Below are positions 9,182 to 18,178 of a stretch of 64,000 nucleotides of DNA, in pieces. Position numbers and translations under genes: made by a program. Numbering within the stretch: position 1 is the stretch's first letter; every line of letters begins with the position of its first letter. The stretch spans positions 35,056 through 99,055 of the forward strand of contig NZ_JAFEIF010000002.1 of assembly GCF_017848645.1 (NCBI RefSeq), in the 5' to 3' direction. This stretch comes from Limnohabitans sp. Lineage in GTDB: Bacteria > Pseudomonadota > Gammaproteobacteria > Burkholderiales > Burkholderiaceae_C. Under the pieces are notes generated by a model, which was not told the origin of the DNA, did not search any database, and was given only the letters and a program-made list of their open reading frames with translations.

Positions 9182-10372
9182 ATGAAAATTACCGATGTCA
9201 AAACGTTTGTGGTCGGCAACCCGCCCCCGGGGTTTGGTGGCCGCTATTTTGTTTTTTTGAAACTCATCACCGACGCCGGCATTGAAGGCCTGGGCGAGGT
9301 GTACAGCCTGCCCTTCCACCCACACGTGGTGGAAAAAATGATCAAAGACGTGGTCGAGCGCTGCGTGATCGGACAAGAGCCCTACAACATTGAGCGCATT
9401 TGGCGCAGCGTGTATTCGAGCGGTTTCACCCAGCACCCCGACCTGTCGATGATGGGCATCTTGAGCGGCATCGAAATGGCCTGCTGGGACATTGTGGGCA
9501 AGGACGTGAACAAGCCGGTCTACAAATTGTTGGGCGGCCAAGTGCACGAGAAGTTGCGCAGCTACACCTACATCTACCCCAAGCCCGGCGACAAGACCGA
9601 TGTCTACGCCGACCCGATCTTGGCCGCCGAGCGCGCCGCCGAGTACATCGCCATGGGCTTCACCGCGCTCAAGTTTGACCCGGCCGGGCCGTACTCCGCA
9701 TATGACGGCCGCCAACTGTCCCTCACCGAGTTGGACCGCTCCGAAACCTTCGTGAGGATGTTGCGCGAAGCCGTGGGCCTCAAGGCGGACCTCTTGTTCG
9801 GCACGCACGGCCAGATGACGGCAGCAGGTGCGCTTCGCCTGGCGCGCCGTTTGGAGCCCTACGACCCGCTGTGGTTCGAAGAGCCCATGCCCCCGGACAA
9901 CCCACGCGAGATGGCCAAGGTCGCCCGTGGTACGAGCATCCCGATCGCCACTGGCGAACGCTTGGCCACGAAATACGACTTTGTGCGTTTGCTCGAAGAG
10001 GGCGCTGCGGCGATTTTGCAAATGAACCTGGGCCGAGTCGGCGGCATTTTGGAAGCGAAAAAAATCGCCTCCATGGCCGAGGCCTACCACGTGCAAATCG
10101 CGCCACACCTGTATTGCGGACCGGTGGTGGGCGCGGCCAACATCCAGTTGGCCACCTGCAGCCCGAACTTCCTGATCCAAGAAAGCATCTTGGATTGGAA
10201 AGGCTTCCATTCCGAGATTTTGAAGAAACCGATCCAGTGGCAAGACGGCTATATCATCCCGCCGACCGAACCCGGTTTGGGTGTGGAACTCAATGAAGAG
10301 GTGGCCTTGAAGCACCCCTACACCGGCACGGCACTGCACTTGGACATGACACACCACCCGATCCTGCCTTGA
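9182..10372 (+). CDS. Mandelate racemase / muconate lactonizing enzyme family protein (sugar-acid dehydratase-like)
   Basis: A 396-residue enolase-superfamily enzyme, last gene of the operon, with GGGAG-like spacing upstream of the ATG (AGGGAG at 9170-9175). Members abstract a proton next to a carboxylate using Mg2+. Visible residues are K164 in ALKFDPAG, H209 in LLFGTHGQ, metal-ligand candidates E233 (WFEEP) and E259 (TGERLATK), and H309 in IAPHLYCGP as a possible general acid. The position that is Asp in galactonate dehydratase (DFHG) reads Gly207 here (GTHG), so a third metal ligand appears missing or is supplied differently. The substrate is unknown; sugar-acid dehydratases such as gluconate or galactonate dehydratase are the nearest named relatives. 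Confidence 0.85.
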   Translation: MKITDVKTFVVGNPPPGFGGRYFVFLKLITDAGIEGLGEVYSLPFHPHVVEKMIKDVVERCVIGQEPYNIERIWRSVYSSGFTQHPDLSMMGILSGIEMACWDIVGKDVNKPVYKLLGGQVHEKLRSYTYIYPKPGDKTDVYADPILAAERAAEYIAMGFTALKFDPAGPYSAYDGRQLSLTELDRSETFVRMLREAVGLKADLLFGTHGQMTAAGALRLARRLEPYDPLWFEEPMPPDNPREMAKVARGTSIPIATGERLATKYDFVRLLEEGAAAILQMNLGRVGGILEAKKIASMAEAYHVQIAPHLYCGPVVGAANIQLATCSPNFLIQESILDWKGFHSEILKKPIQWQDGYIIPPTEPGLGVELNEEVALKHPYTGTALHLDMTHHPILP

Positions 10373-10395
10373 GTCTTGTCATCCTGAAAAATGTT

Positions 10396-10444
10396 GTGAT
10401 GCATTGCGAGTACTACAGGGGGGCAAATACTCGGATTGCATCAC
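10396..10444. promoter_or_regulatory. Large imperfect inverted repeat and promoter region of the peptide ABC operon
   Basis: Two 17-base arms (10396-10412 and 10428-10444) match at 15 of 17 positions, beginning GTGATGCA and ending GAGTA in rotated symmetry, with a 15-base centre. The right arm overlaps GGCAAATACTCGGATTG (10422-10438). A near copy of that motif lies before the porin gene. There is no T-run after the right arm, so an operator is more likely than a terminator. The LysR gene of this locus is the obvious candidate binder. Confidence 0.55.
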
Positions 10445-10539
10445 GGGTTTCCGATGATTCATGTCCAGGAAGTCAGAGATAACCTAAGCGCCGAGTTGTT
10501 AAACGGCTCTGTCAAATCAATTTACGAAAGATTCACATC

Positions 10540-12132
10540 ATGAACGATATGGAACAACTGAACGCTCTTGTAGCCAATGGGAAATTGTCGCGTCGGGAAT
10601 TCGTCTCCCGTGCCAGCGCGCTGGGTGTTGGCTCTTCGCTCGGTGGTTTGCTGTTGACCGGCGAGGCAGCTGCACAAACAAAGAAAACCCCTAAAAAAGG
10701 CGGAACCCTTCGTGTGGGTATGGAGGGTGGAAGTGCCAGCGATTCTCTCGATCCTCGCACTTATGCAGACTCCATCATGATTGCAGCGTCATTGACGTTG
10801 ATGAATGGCTTTATTGAAATTGGCAATGATGGCAAAGCCAAAGGTGAATTGTTGGAGAGCTGGTCCACCAAGCCTGGTGCGACCGAGTGGGTGTTCAATG
10901 TGCGCAAAGGCATCAAGTTCACATCGGGCAAGACGCTCGATGCCGACGACATCCTGTATTCCTTGTCGTTGCACATGGGTGATACGAAATCGCCCGCCAA
11001 AGGTTTGCTCAAGCAAATCAAGGAAATGAAGAAGCTGTCACCGACGCAAGTTCAGTTCACGCTGGAGAGCGGTAATGCCGACTTCCCATCCGTCTTGTCG
11101 GATTACCATTTGGTCGTGACCTCCAATGGCTGGACAGATTGGACAAAACCAGACGGTACAGGTGCTTTCACGCTCGAAAAATTCGAGCCAGGTGTCCGCA
11201 TCACGTTCAAGAACAAAGGCAGTTATTGGAAGCCAGGCCGCGGCAATTTCGATGGCGTGGAAATTTTGTACATCAATGACAAGGCGGCCCGCACAGCCGC
11301 ACTCCAATCCGGAAAAATCGATGCAGCCAACCGCCTGGATGCCAGGACCGTGAATTTGCTGGCCAAAAATCCGAAGCTCAACATTGTTCGGACCAAAGGC
11401 TCTGGCAACCGCTACTGCTTCGTCTCTCACGTCACGGCGGCACCTTACAACAACAAGGACTTGAGAACCGCTTTGAAGTTCGGTATTGATCGCAAAAAGA
11501 TCATTGACACGGTGTTCAATGGTTTTGCATCCGTGGGCAACGACCACACCTTGGATGCCAACAATCCTTTCTACAACAAGAAGATGGCCCAGCGTGCTTA
11601 TGACCCGGACAAAGCCGCATTCCACTTCAAGCGTTCCGGTGTCGCGGCTTCGGATCTTGAATTGCTCACCTCTGAGGGTGCCTGGGGTTCTGCTGTCGAT
11701 TGCGCATCGATCTACCAGGAGTCACTGAAAAAAGCAGGCATTCAGCTCAAAGTCAAAAAGGTAGCCGCCGATGGTTACTGGAGTGATGTGTGGCTCAAGC
11801 AGCCTTTCTGCGCCGCCTATTGGGGAAGTCGCCCAACGGCAGACGTTGCCTTGTCGACCACCTTCAAATCAGATGCCGAGTGGAATGACACCAAATGGAA
11901 AAACGCCGAGTTTGACAAACTGATTCTGGAAGCGCGTGTTGAACTGAACGAAGCCAAGCGCAGTGAGATGTATGCCCGCGCGCAAGAGATCGTTGCAGAC
12001 GACGGCGGCATGGTTTGTTTTGCCATCAGTGACTATTTGGATGGCTATGCCAAAAACGTCATGGGCAACGATCCTCACCCCCGTTACGACCTCGCGGATG
12101 ACCGGATCGCAGAAACCGGATGGTTCGCCTGA
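10540..12132 (+). CDS. Peptide/nickel-type ABC transporter substrate-binding protein (SBP_bac_5), Tat-exported
   Basis: A 530-residue periplasmic binding protein of the DppA/OppA family, the receptor of the ABC importer encoded downstream. The N-terminus carries a twin-arginine signal (SRREFVSRAS, about residues 20-29), followed by a hydrophobic stretch and a cleavage-like AAAQ near residue 45, so folded export is expected. The SBP_bac_5 start is seen at KKGGTLRVGMEGGSASDSLD. An alternative start is the Met four codons in. It is the first gene of a four-gene operon. The ligand may be a peptide, an opine or another polar compound; it cannot be read from sequence. Confidence 0.9.
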   Translation: MNDMEQLNALVANGKLSRREFVSRASALGVGSSLGGLLLTGEAAAQTKKTPKKGGTLRVGMEGGSASDSLDPRTYADSIMIAASLTLMNGFIEIGNDGKAKGELLESWSTKPGATEWVFNVRKGIKFTSGKTLDADDILYSLSLHMGDTKSPAKGLLKQIKEMKKLSPTQVQFTLESGNADFPSVLSDYHLVVTSNGWTDWTKPDGTGAFTLEKFEPGVRITFKNKGSYWKPGRGNFDGVEILYINDKAARTAALQSGKIDAANRLDARTVNLLAKNPKLNIVRTKGSGNRYCFVSHVTAAPYNNKDLRTALKFGIDRKKIIDTVFNGFASVGNDHTLDANNPFYNKKMAQRAYDPDKAAFHFKRSGVAASDLELLTSEGAWGSAVDCASIYQESLKKAGIQLKVKKVAADGYWSDVWLKQPFCAAYWGSRPTADVALSTTFKSDAEWNDTKWKNAEFDKLILEARVELNEAKRSEMYARAQEIVADDGGMVCFAISDYLDGYAKNVMGNDPHPRYDLADDRIAETGWFA

Positions 12133-12158
12133 TTCACGGTTTCGTAAAAAGGTAAGAC

Positions 12159-13106
12159 ATGTTGAGAATCGTATTCAGCCGACTGTTATTGGGTGTGTTG
12201 ACTTTGTTGGCTGTGAGCATGCTTATCTTTGCCGCAACCGAAGTACTGCCTGGCGATGTCGCCAGTGCAGTACTGGGGCAAGGTGCCACCGCCGAAACAC
12301 TGGCGGTATTCCGCAAGGAATTGGGCTTGGACCTGCCGGCGACAACGCGGTACATGAACTGGCTAACAGGGGCACTCAGTGGTGACCTGGGTGTGTCCAT
12401 GACCAACCAAAGACCCATTTTGGAAGAAATTGCGCCACGCTTTCTGAACACCTTGTTCCTGGCGTTTTTTGCGGCATTGATTGCCATTCCTTTGGCCGTT
12501 GGCTTGGGGATTGTGTCTGCGATCAATGAAGGAAAGTCGGTTGACCGTGCGTCCAATGTCTTGTCATTGATGACCATCTCGGTGCCCGAGTTCTTCATTG
12601 CCTACCTGTTGATCATGGTGTTTTCCGTGCAACTCGATTGGCTGCCTTCACTGGCGACGGTATTTCCGGACATGGCCTTGGGCGAGCGCCTGTATGTGAC
12701 GGCCTTGCCGGCCATCACCTTGACACTGTTGGTGACTGCGCACATGTTGCGCATGACCAGGGCATCGGTTTTGTCCATCATGTCCCAGCCCTACATAGAG
12801 ATGGCCTTTCTCAAGGGTTTGACACGGTCACGCATCGTGATCCGCCATGCACTGCCCAATGCTGCGGCACCGATCATTGCTGTGGTCGCACTCAATTTGG
12901 CTTATTTGATTGTTGGGGTGGTGGTCATTGAAGTGGTTTTTGTGTACCCAGGCATTGGGCAACTGATGGTGGATGCGGTGTCTAAACGCGATCTGCCAGT
13001 TGTTCAGGCGTGTGGCCTCATTTTTGCTGGTGCATTTGTGGTGCTCAACACCTTGGCCGATGTGCTGGCCATCTTGGTCAATCCCCGGTTGCGCAAGCCA
13101 CGATAA
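12159..13106 (+). CDS. ABC transporter permease, DppB-like
   Basis: A 315-residue inner-membrane permease with about six hydrophobic segments, starting with the usual first helix (LLLGVLTLLAVSMLIFAA). It carries the DppB-type EAA loop (MAFLKGLTRSRIVIRHALPN, near residue 215-235). An AAGG site sits 8-11 bases before the ATG. It pairs with the next gene as the two-subunit channel of the importer. Confidence 0.92.
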   Translation: MLRIVFSRLLLGVLTLLAVSMLIFAATEVLPGDVASAVLGQGATAETLAVFRKELGLDLPATTRYMNWLTGALSGDLGVSMTNQRPILEEIAPRFLNTLFLAFFAALIAIPLAVGLGIVSAINEGKSVDRASNVLSLMTISVPEFFIAYLLIMVFSVQLDWLPSLATVFPDMALGERLYVTALPAITLTLLVTAHMLRMTRASVLSIMSQPYIEMAFLKGLTRSRIVIRHALPNAAAPIIAVVALNLAYLIVGVVVIEVVFVYPGIGQLMVDAVSKRDLPVVQACGLIFAGAFVVLNTLADVLAILVNPRLRKPR

Positions 13107-13127
13107 ATCAATTCAAAGAACTAAAAA

Positions 13128-13961
13128 ATGCGCTTGTTTGGACAAACTCCGACCCCCTCTGCAAAGATGGGCCTTTCCATCATTTTCATCTTTCTGAGCT
13201 TGGCCATATTTGCCCCTTGGCTTGCACCCTATGGCGAATCTGAAACCTTGGCCGGTACGTGGGATCCACCCTCCGCACAACATTGGCTGGGCACAGACAA
13301 CATCGGTCGGGATATTTTTTCACGTTTGATCTATGGAGCCAGAATGACGGTGGCCGTGGCGCTGGCAACGACACTTTTGTCTTTTGTTTTCGGCACTGTG
13401 ACGGGTTTTCTGGCGGCTGTGGGTGGCAAGTGGATTGATCTGACTTTGTCAAGAATTGTGGATGTGATGCTGAGCATTCCGCTGCTCATCTTTGCGCTGA
13501 TCATCCTGTCTGTTTTTGGCTCGTCCATTCCCGTTTTGATCCTCACCATTGCGATCCTCGATGCCACGCGCGTTTTCAGATTGGCCAGAGCGGTGGCGAT
13601 GAATATTTCGGTCACCGAGTTTGTGGAAGTGGCGAGATTGCGGGGTGAAGGTCTGTGGTGGATCATCCGGCGTGAGGTATTGCCCAACGCGGCCCCCCCC
13701 ATGATTGCAGAATTCGGTTTGCGTTTTTGTTTTAACTTTTTGTTTGTCGCTGGCCTGAGTTTTCTGGGTTTGGGCATTCAGCCACCCTTGGCGGACTGGG
13801 GCGGCATGGTGCGGGACAACGCTCAAGCCATCTCTTTTGGTCTGATGGCGCCCATGTGGCCAGCCTTGGCCATTGCCTTGATGACCATCGGTATCAACCT
13901 TGTCGTGGACTGGGTGCTTTCAATCAATTCGCGCCCATCTGGTGCGTCGGCGGAGTTGTGA
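13128..13961 (+). CDS. ABC transporter permease, DppC-like
   Basis: A 277-residue permease of the DppC/OppC group. The N-terminal OppC_N segment ends in HWLGTDNIGRDIFSRLIYGA, a family hallmark. The EAA loop is VEVARLRGEGLWWIIRREVL, around residues 165-185. It partners the DppB-like subunit 21 bp upstream. Its stop lies 3 bp before the ATPase start codon, which suggests coupled translation. Confidence 0.92.
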   Translation: MRLFGQTPTPSAKMGLSIIFIFLSLAIFAPWLAPYGESETLAGTWDPPSAQHWLGTDNIGRDIFSRLIYGARMTVAVALATTLLSFVFGTVTGFLAAVGGKWIDLTLSRIVDVMLSIPLLIFALIILSVFGSSIPVLILTIAILDATRVFRLARAVAMNISVTEFVEVARLRGEGLWWIIRREVLPNAAPPMIAEFGLRFCFNFLFVAGLSFLGLGIQPPLADWGGMVRDNAQAISFGLMAPMWPALAIALMTIGINLVVDWVLSINSRPSGASAEL

Positions 13962-13964
13962 TCC

Positions 13965-15572
13965 ATGAGCGATAACTATCTGGAAATCAAGGACTTGAGG
14001 ATTGAAAGCATTGCCGGTCAAGTCCTGGTCGACGGCATTTCATTGACCCTTCGACGGGGTGAGGTGCTTGGCCTGATTGGAGAAAGCGGCGCTGGTAAAT
14101 CCACGATTGGGTTGGCTTCCATGGTGTATGCCAGAGGGGGCTGCCACATCCACAGTGGACATGTGCTGGTTGAAGGCCGCTCCATCAGAGATCTCGATGC
14201 CGATCAGCGCAGAGGGGTTCGGGGTGTCAAGATCGCCTACATCGCACAAAGTGCTGCTGCATCGTTCAACCCCGCCCACACATTGATGGATCAAGTGTGT
14301 GAAATGCCTCTGCAGCACAAGCTGATGAGCAGGCAGGAAGCGAGGCAATGGGCGATTGAGTTGTTCAAGGCGCTGGATTTGCCCGATCCGGAAAATTTCG
14401 GTGAAAGATACCCGCACCAGGTTTCAGGCGGTCAACTTCAGCGGGCCATGGCGGCCATGGCCATGTCTTGCCGTCCGGATGTCTTGGTTCTGGATGAGCC
14501 AACCACCGCGCTGGATGTGACCACACAAATTGAAGTGCTGGCCTTGCTCAAAAAACTCATTCGTGAGCACAACATGGCTGCCTTGTACATCACGCATGAC
14601 CTGGCGGTGGTTGCGCAAATTGCGGATCGCATCATGGTGTTGAGGCAGGGGCAACAAGTTGAATTGGGCTCAACCGAACAAATACTTCACCAACCCCAAC
14701 AAGCCTACACCGCTGCCTTGGTGGCGGAGCGCAGTGCATCCGAGAAAATGTCCTCCAATACGCTGGACGATGCAGCCGAAGACGTGTTGACCGTGACACA
14801 TGCAGTCGGGGCCTATGGCGATGCCGTGATTGTTCGTGATGTCTCCATTCGAATTCGACGCGGTCAAACCATGGCCGTTGTGGGTGAGTCCGGTTCGGGT
14901 AAAAGCTCTTTGGCAAGATTGGTTGCCGGCTTGTTGACCCGCAGAAGCGGAGACATCCAACTCAGTGGTGAATCGCTGGCGCCCTCGTATGCCAACCGAA
15001 CCAAAGAGCAGTTGCGTCGCTTGCAATTGATTTTTCAATTGCCCGATGTGGCGCTCAATCCTCGGCATACCGTCGGGGACACCATTGGCAGGCCGCTCGA
15101 ATTTTATTTTGGCTTGAAGGGCGATGAAGTTCGGCGCAGGGTGCAAGAACTGTTGACGCAAGTGGGCTTGCCCAAAGACTATGCGCATCGGTTGACCAGT
15201 GCACTGTCAGGTGGTCAGAAGCAGCGCGTGTGCATTGCCAGAGCCTTGGCAGCCAAGCCCGATGTGATCATTTGTGATGAACCTACTTCGGCGCTGGACC
15301 CCTTGGTCGCAGATGAAATTTTGAAGCTTCTCAAAAAATTGCAGGACGACATGGGACTGGCTTATCTCTTCATCACGCACGACTTGGGGGTTGTTCGGCG
15401 CATTGCGCACAACACGGCTGTCATGCTCAAAGGTGAGTTGGTGGTGGAAGGTCCTACCCAAACGGTTTTTTCGCCACCCTTCCATCCTTACACCCAGTCA
15501 TTGATTTCATCGGTGCCAGAAATGCGAACCGATTGGCTGGACAAGGTGTTGGCTAATCGGGTGACAAGCTGA
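13965..15572 (+). CDS. Fused double ABC ATPase (DppD-DppF type)
   Basis: A 535-residue protein carrying two complete ATP-binding cassettes, equivalent to DppD plus DppF in one chain. The first has Walker A GESGAGKST at 39-47, signature VSGGQLQRAM and Walker B VLDEPTTALD. The second has Walker A GESGSGKSS near residue 305, LSGGQKQRVCIARAL and [11 protein letters not shown]. It energises import by the two permeases upstream. The 3' end overlaps the convergent LysR gene by 20 bp. Fused forms of this kind (YejF, GsiA) are well known. Confidence 0.93.
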   Translation: MSDNYLEIKDLRIESIAGQVLVDGISLTLRRGEVLGLIGESGAGKSTIGLASMVYARGGCHIHSGHVLVEGRSIRDLDADQRRGVRGVKIAYIAQSAAASFNPAHTLMDQVCEMPLQHKLMSRQEARQWAIELFKALDLPDPENFGERYPHQVSGGQLQRAMAAMAMSCRPDVLVLDEPTTALDVTTQIEVLALLKKLIREHNMAALYITHDLAVVAQIADRIMVLRQGQQVELGSTEQILHQPQQAYTAALVAERSASEKMSSNTLDDAAEDVLTVTHAVGAYGDAVIVRDVSIRIRRGQTMAVVGESGSGKSSLARLVAGLLTRRSGDIQLSGESLAPSYANRTKEQLRRLQLIFQLPDVALNPRHTVGDTIGRPLEFYFGLKGDEVRRRVQELLTQVGLPKDYAHRLTSALSGGQKQRVCIARALAAKPDVIICDEPTSALDPLVADEILKLLKKLQDDMGLAYLFITHDLGVVRRIAHNTAVMLKGELVVEGPTQTVFSPPFHPYTQSLISSVPEMRTDWLDKVLANRVTS

Positions 15573-16485
15573 GTTCATCCAGTTCCATCGCACGCGTATC
15601 GGACAAGGAGAGTTGTTTCATCAACCAGGTCCGAAATGTTGTGACCAGTTCTTTTTGCTGGCTATTTTGGGTGATCTCTGCAAACCAATAAGCTTGTGGC
15701 CCCATGAGTTCCCGGTCATCAAATCGTTTGAGAAGACCCGACTGAAGCTCCTGGATGATCATGGTCTGGTCAACCACCAAAATGCCTGCCCCGGCAATGG
15801 AGGCATTGATGGCTTGATCCAAAGTACTGAAATGCAGTCCCCCCTGTGTATCCACGCCACTCAAGCCGAAGTGGAGATCCCATTGCTCCCAAACCGGTAA
15901 GCGTTTGTCACCATCCAAGATGTGCAACAGGGTTGCTTTGACCAGCTTCGGCGGTTGGTTGCCGTGCCACAGTGATGGGCTGCAGGCCATGATGTGGTGT
16001 TCCTGCATCAGCCTCTGGCAGGCGAGGTCCGGCCAAGGTGCTTGGTCAAAGAACACCAGGCAATCGTGTTGGCGCGCGCTTTTGAGCGTTTGAATCCTGT
16101 CTGTGGTGATGGACAAATCGATGAACGGGTATTGGCTCCTGAAGTCTGACAATCGGGGCGCCAACCACCGCGTGGCAAATGTAGGCGGCGCATTGATGTT
16201 CAGCATTTGCCTTGCGGGCGTTTGGCGCGCTTTTTCCACGGCTTCTTCTATTTGTCCAAAAGCGTTCAGCAGTGCGTCCGACAGCGCTTGACCAGCAGGC
16301 GTCAAGCTGACCGATTGATGCGCCCTTTCAAACAAGCGTGTATCCAAATGTTGCTCGAGCATTTTCACCTGTCGACTGATGGCGCCTTGCGTGACATGCA
16401 GCAGCTCGCCTGCTTTGGTGAAGCTGCCTGTTTGTGCTGCGGTTGCAAATGCCCTCAGCGCGTTGAGGGGGGGGAGTCTTTTCAT
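15553..16485 (-). CDS. LysR-family transcriptional regulator, GcvA-like
   Basis: A 310-residue regulator beginning MKRLPPLNALRAFATAAQTG, the typical opening of GcvA-like LysR proteins. The winged HTH occupies about residues 5-60 (SFTKAGELLHVTQGAISRQ). A substrate-binding LysR domain follows. A Met eleven codons upstream (16518) is possible, but MKRLPP fits the family start. It faces the peptide ABC operon, overlapping its last gene by 20 bp, and is divergent from the porin. A motif shared by the ABC and porin promoters makes both likely targets; this is inference. The effector is unknown. Confidence 0.9.
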   Translation of the reverse strand: MKRLPPLNALRAFATAAQTGSFTKAGELLHVTQGAISRQVKMLEQHLDTRLFERAHQSVSLTPAGQALSDALLNAFGQIEEAVEKARQTPARQMLNINAPPTFATRWLAPRLSDFRSQYPFIDLSITTDRIQTLKSARQHDCLVFFDQAPWPDLACQRLMQEHHIMACSPSLWHGNQPPKLVKATLLHILDGDKRLPVWEQWDLHFGLSGVDTQGGLHFSTLDQAINASIAGAGILVVDQTMIIQELQSGLLKRFDDRELMGPQAYWFAEITQNSQQKELVTTFRTWLMKQLSLSDTRAMELDELSLSPD

Positions 16486-16843
16486 GGGGGCTTCAAGATG
16501 AATGAACAAAACTGACAATCAATACATGTTCAACGAATTCCTTGATTCGGCAGTGCTTGGTGTGATGGTTTGTCGCGCAATAGCCGCTTGATTGGGCTCA
16601 ATGATTATGCGGTCTGGCTGCTCTGTCAGAACCTCAGAGGGTCAATTTTGCAGTGCGTTTTATTTTTTTATCCATGGCATGACTGACATCCAAGTTGGAT
16701 GAAATTGGGGAAAACCAACAAGGCAAATACTCAAATTGAACGGATTGCATGCCAGTAAATCGGCACATAAGATTTATTCAAAGCAGTGTGTGACTGCTTG
16801 GTTGCAGATCAATCCGGATCGGCAAAAGATGAAAGAAAGACTT
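16486..16843. promoter_or_regulatory. LysR-porin divergent intergenic region with shared motif at 16722-16738
   Basis: No gene is seen in this 358-bp stretch, which is AT-richer than its surroundings. It contains GGCAAATACTCAAATTG (16722-16738), matching 15 of 17 bases with 10422-10438 upstream of the ABC operon. The motif starts 122 bp before the porin ATG and 118 bp before the ABC receptor ATG. A weak promoter-like pair follows: TTGCAT at 16745 and TAAGAT at 16768, with 17-bp spacing. The porin and LysR promoters must both lie here. Confidence 0.5.
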
Positions 16844-17866
16844 ATGAAAAAATCAACTGTTTTCCGCGCCTTACCTTTGGTGGCTTTGTGTGCATCCAAT
16901 CTGAGCTTTGCCGCTGAAACCAATGCCAACAGCTACAAGTTTTCTGGCACGCTGGATCTTGGCATTTTCCGTGACTTCGATGGCACCAACAACGTGGGCC
17001 CCATCTCCAGAAGCAACGTGGCGCTCTCAGGCGAACGTGATCTTGGCAATGGCAACAAAGCCAACTTCAAGCTGAGTGTTCGTCTGGACCCTTCTTCTGG
17101 CGATGCCAACGATCCTGGTGATACCAAAAAGCCTTTTTTCCACGGTGAAGCCACGGTGGGTCTGAAAAACGACAAGCTCGGTAGCATCAAGTTGGGTCGT
17201 GCACTGGATGTGTTGGGTAACAACAACTGGGCTTATGACCCGTTCTACAACTTTGACTCCATTGCCTCTTCGGCCTGGCATCTTTGGTCATGGAACTACA
17301 CCACGGACCGCACCAGCAACACGAGCAAAGCCACGGGCAAACCTGCCGGTGAGTACGGTCGACTGAACAACGGTATTTTTTATGATTCGCCCGACTTCAA
17401 TGGCTTCAAGCTGCACGTGAGTGGCTCTTTTGAAAAGAGCCCCAAAGTGCAAGGTTCGGGTACAGAGAACAATTTGGGCGCTGCTGTGACCTACAACAAG
17501 GGCCCCATTTCCTTGATGCTGGGCAACAGCAAAAACACCAGTGGTGACAAAGAGACATTTCTGGGTGGCAAGTACACCATTGGAACGCTGGAGTTGATGG
17601 GTGCGATCGACCGTACCTCTTACAACGGCACCACGGTGTCGACCAACACGGCCAAAACGGCTGGCGTGAGCTACGGCATGGGCAAATACCGTTTCATGGG
17701 CAGTGTGGGTCAGATCGATGACGCGCAATCCACAAAAATGATGGGTGTGGGTGCCCAATACTTCATCGATAACCAAACCAATGTGTACGTGAGTGCGGGT
17801 AGCAAATCATTCAAGACACTTTCTTCCACCAATGCCATTGGTGTTGGCATCAATTACAGTTTCTGA
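16844..17866 (+). CDS. Outer-membrane porin, Gram-negative general porin family
   Basis: A 340-residue porin of the betaproteobacterial Porin_4 type, predicted to form a beta-barrel channel for small solutes. The start at 16844 gives a clean signal peptide (MKKSTVFRALPLVALCASN) with cleavage after SFA; an earlier in-frame start would add 36 residues before it. The mature protein has alternating beta-strand patterns (SGTLDLGIF, AKTAGVSYGMGKYRFMG). It ends in the C-terminal aromatic signature GVGINYSF, with terminal Phe for Bam-dependent insertion. It is divergent from the LysR regulator and shares a promoter motif with the ABC operon, so it may be the matching outer-membrane entry. Confidence 0.92.
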   Translation: MKKSTVFRALPLVALCASNLSFAAETNANSYKFSGTLDLGIFRDFDGTNNVGPISRSNVALSGERDLGNGNKANFKLSVRLDPSSGDANDPGDTKKPFFHGEATVGLKNDKLGSIKLGRALDVLGNNNWAYDPFYNFDSIASSAWHLWSWNYTTDRTSNTSKATGKPAGEYGRLNNGIFYDSPDFNGFKLHVSGSFEKSPKVQGSGTENNLGAAVTYNKGPISLMLGNSKNTSGDKETFLGGKYTIGTLELMGAIDRTSYNGTTVSTNTAKTAGVSYGMGKYRFMGSVGQIDDAQSTKMMGVGAQYFIDNQTNVYVSAGSKSFKTLSSTNAIGVGINYSF

Positions 17867-17903
17867 TCGGTTAGTAGTTTCATCCAAGTGTTAGACCTTT
17901 GAC

Positions 17904-17955
17904 CATGGCGAATGCAATGTCTGAAATTCAGGCCTTGCATTTGCCATGTTTTTTT
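17904..17955 (+). terminator. Rho-independent terminator after the porin gene
   Basis: Arms of about 22 bases (17904-17925 and 17927-17948), 19 of 22 complementary, both beginning CATGGC in rotated symmetry, are followed directly by seven T residues (17949-17955). It lies 37 bp after the porin stop. The remaining sequence up to 18178 shows no gene and only the gnd leader. Confidence 0.85.
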
Positions 17956-18178
17956 ATTGTTGTTTCACTATTTCCTCTTAGGTCACTTTTTTAGACCCTG
18001 TCTTTGGCTCATTCAATGCATCACTTGTTCTTTGACGATGCATTTGACTTAGCGCCTTAGACTCACCACCGCATCCTGCAGCTTGTGGGCATCCATGCGA
18101 CAGGATGCTCCGGATTTTGATTGGACAATCCCGAACCGTGCGTCTTCGTCTGGAAGACTGGCATAAGGATTCAAATCA

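Noticed and set aside
7703..10357. Very long open frame on the minus strand opposite the second aldehyde dehydrogenase and the enolase-superfamily gene
   Set aside because: It runs antisense to two genes with full sets of catalytic motifs. Its translation is His/Gln/Arg/Gly-rich with no recognisable domain, as expected for the reverse frame of high-GC coding DNA.
10396..10444. Inverted repeat considered as terminator of the upstream catabolic operon
   Set aside because: There is no T-run after the stem, the loop is 15 bases, and the right arm overlaps a motif shared with another promoter. An operator fits better.
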